From Streptomyces viridiviolaceus (lineage in GTDB: Bacteria; Actinomycetota; Actinomycetes; Streptomycetales; Streptomycetaceae), in NCBI RefSeq assembly GCF_014650995.1, contig NZ_BMWA01000043.1:1-48528 (forward strand): a stretch of 48,528 bases of DNA. The letters are read 5' to 3'. The translations under genes were made by a program, and so were the position numbers. Below are positions 48,111 through 48,528 of the stretch, piece by piece. The notes beneath the pieces were generated by a model. That model saw only the letters and a program-made list of their open reading frames with translations. It did no database searches and had not been told where the DNA came from. Position 1 is the stretch's first letter; the number at the start of each line of letters is the position of its first letter.

Positions 48111-48260
48111 CTAGCATCCAGGGCAGTCGATGTCCCCGCCCAGCCCGTACGCGTTCGTCAGCCGGGCGAACTCCTGCCGCTCTCCGTCCTCGTCCAGTGC
48201 TTTCATACGACGCTCAACGATCCATGACACCACCGGCAACGCTAGGATCCGCAGTACCAC
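48111..48260 (-). CDS. possible small membrane-tail protein
   Basis: From GTG 48260 the frame gives 49 residues: a hydrophobic start VVLRILALPVVSWIVERR and a charged end KALDEDGERQEFARLTNAYG. The composition looks protein-like, but there is no clear ribosome site and the gene may be a remnant. Family unknown. Confidence 0.3.
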   Translation of the reverse strand: MVLRILALPVVSWIVERRMKALDEDGERQEFARLTNAYGLGGDIDCPGC

Positions 48261-48438
48261 GAACAGACGAGACTGCCACGAACGGCAGGCACCGGCCCCG
48301 ACCGGCGCCGAGCCTGGCATCCAGGCCCTGCACGCGGCCGACCGGTGTCTTCGGCCGCACCCCGGGCCGGCCGTCCCCCACCGGCCCGTGGACACACACC
48401 GTCCGCAGCGACGACCTCGGCAGCATCGGAGCGGAGAG

Positions 48439-48528
48439 GTGGACGTTGTCATCGACCCCGTCGGCGGTGAGCTGAGCAGGCGCGCCTACGAACTGCTCGC
48501 CCCCTTCGGCCGGTTGGTCGTGCTCGGC
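48439..48528 (+). pseudogene. fragment of zinc-type/quinone dehydrogenase, runs off the end
   Basis: The last 90 bases encode VDVVIDPVGGELSRRAYELL then APFGRLVVLG, the cofactor-binding stretch of medium-chain (MDR) dehydrogenases such as quinone oxidoreductase. The sequence before 48439 does not continue the family, so the N-terminal 160-190 residues are missing. What follows lies outside the window, so it is either a truncated gene or the visible tip of one. Confidence 0.6.

Noticed and set aside
1..48528. CRISPR array, rRNA, integrase with att sites, or telomere repeats
   Set aside because: No regularly spaced repeats, no rRNA-like sequence, no tyrosine or serine integrase motifs and no terminal inverted repeats were seen by eye; a computed search could still find short att duplications.

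Overview
The window reads as accessory DNA from a Streptomyces-like actinomycete. It is high in GC with strong third-position GC bias, has many GTG starts and ATGA/GTGA gene overlaps, and carries actinomycete families such as DUF5753, DUF6879, DUF6415, lamin-tail secreted proteins and I36 inhibitors. A helicase with helicase-associated repeats, of the kind common on linear replicon arms, also fits. I see no rRNA, tRNA, CRISPR array, replication origin or housekeeping block. Gene remnants and single-base frameshifts are frequent, which suggests a turnover region, some sequence errors, or both.

Layout. 0.1-3.5 kb: an OGG-fold glycosylase-like protein and a translationally coupled methyltransferase/HNH nuclease pair. 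3.6-18.9 kb: an intact SF2 helicase, a secreted transglycosylase-like protein, a 57-codon remnant of the helicase tail, then a dense conflict island. The island holds a HEPN/RES-type protein, a membrane coiled-coil protein, a ubiquitin-like operon (Ubl, cysteine-less E2-like protein, fused JAB-E1), a 50-residue protein, and a divergent HigB / HigA-ImmA / nuclease-STAND operon. It closes with a 5'-truncated, twice-frameshifted second helicase copy. 19.0-22.4 kb: a three-gene ABC-3C (Lamassu-like) operon. 23-28.8 kb: small regulators, a DUF5753/DUF6879 operon and a divergent antitoxin/PIN-like pair around a perfect palindrome, small hypothetical genes and a transposase remnant.

28.8-37.4 kb is a metabolic cassette: gluconokinase, 6-phosphogluconate dehydrogenase, a RbsD/FucU-like mutarotase, an SDR oxidoreductase, an MFS carrier, an IclR regulator, a sensor-like LuxR regulator, and the two ribulose monophosphate enzymes HxlB and HxlA. 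Together these could take up and phosphorylate an aldonate, make ribulose 5-phosphate, and exchange it with fructose 6-phosphate by fixing or releasing formaldehyde. 37.4-48.5 kb holds STAS and DNA-ligase remnants, an XRE/sigma-4-like regulator operon, a HEAT-repeat protein between two copies of a lamin-tail gene 3' end, several secreted proteins (lamin-tail, I36 inhibitor, HNH nuclease), a PASTA protein, and a dehydrogenase fragment running off the end.

The strongest candidates for undescribed biology are the HigBA-ImmA-STAND operon with its 39-bp palindromic operator, and the ubiquitin-like operon whose E2-like member has no cysteine at all. They sit back to back between helicase copies in direct orientation. 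All functional calls are from reading motifs by eye; no database search was run.
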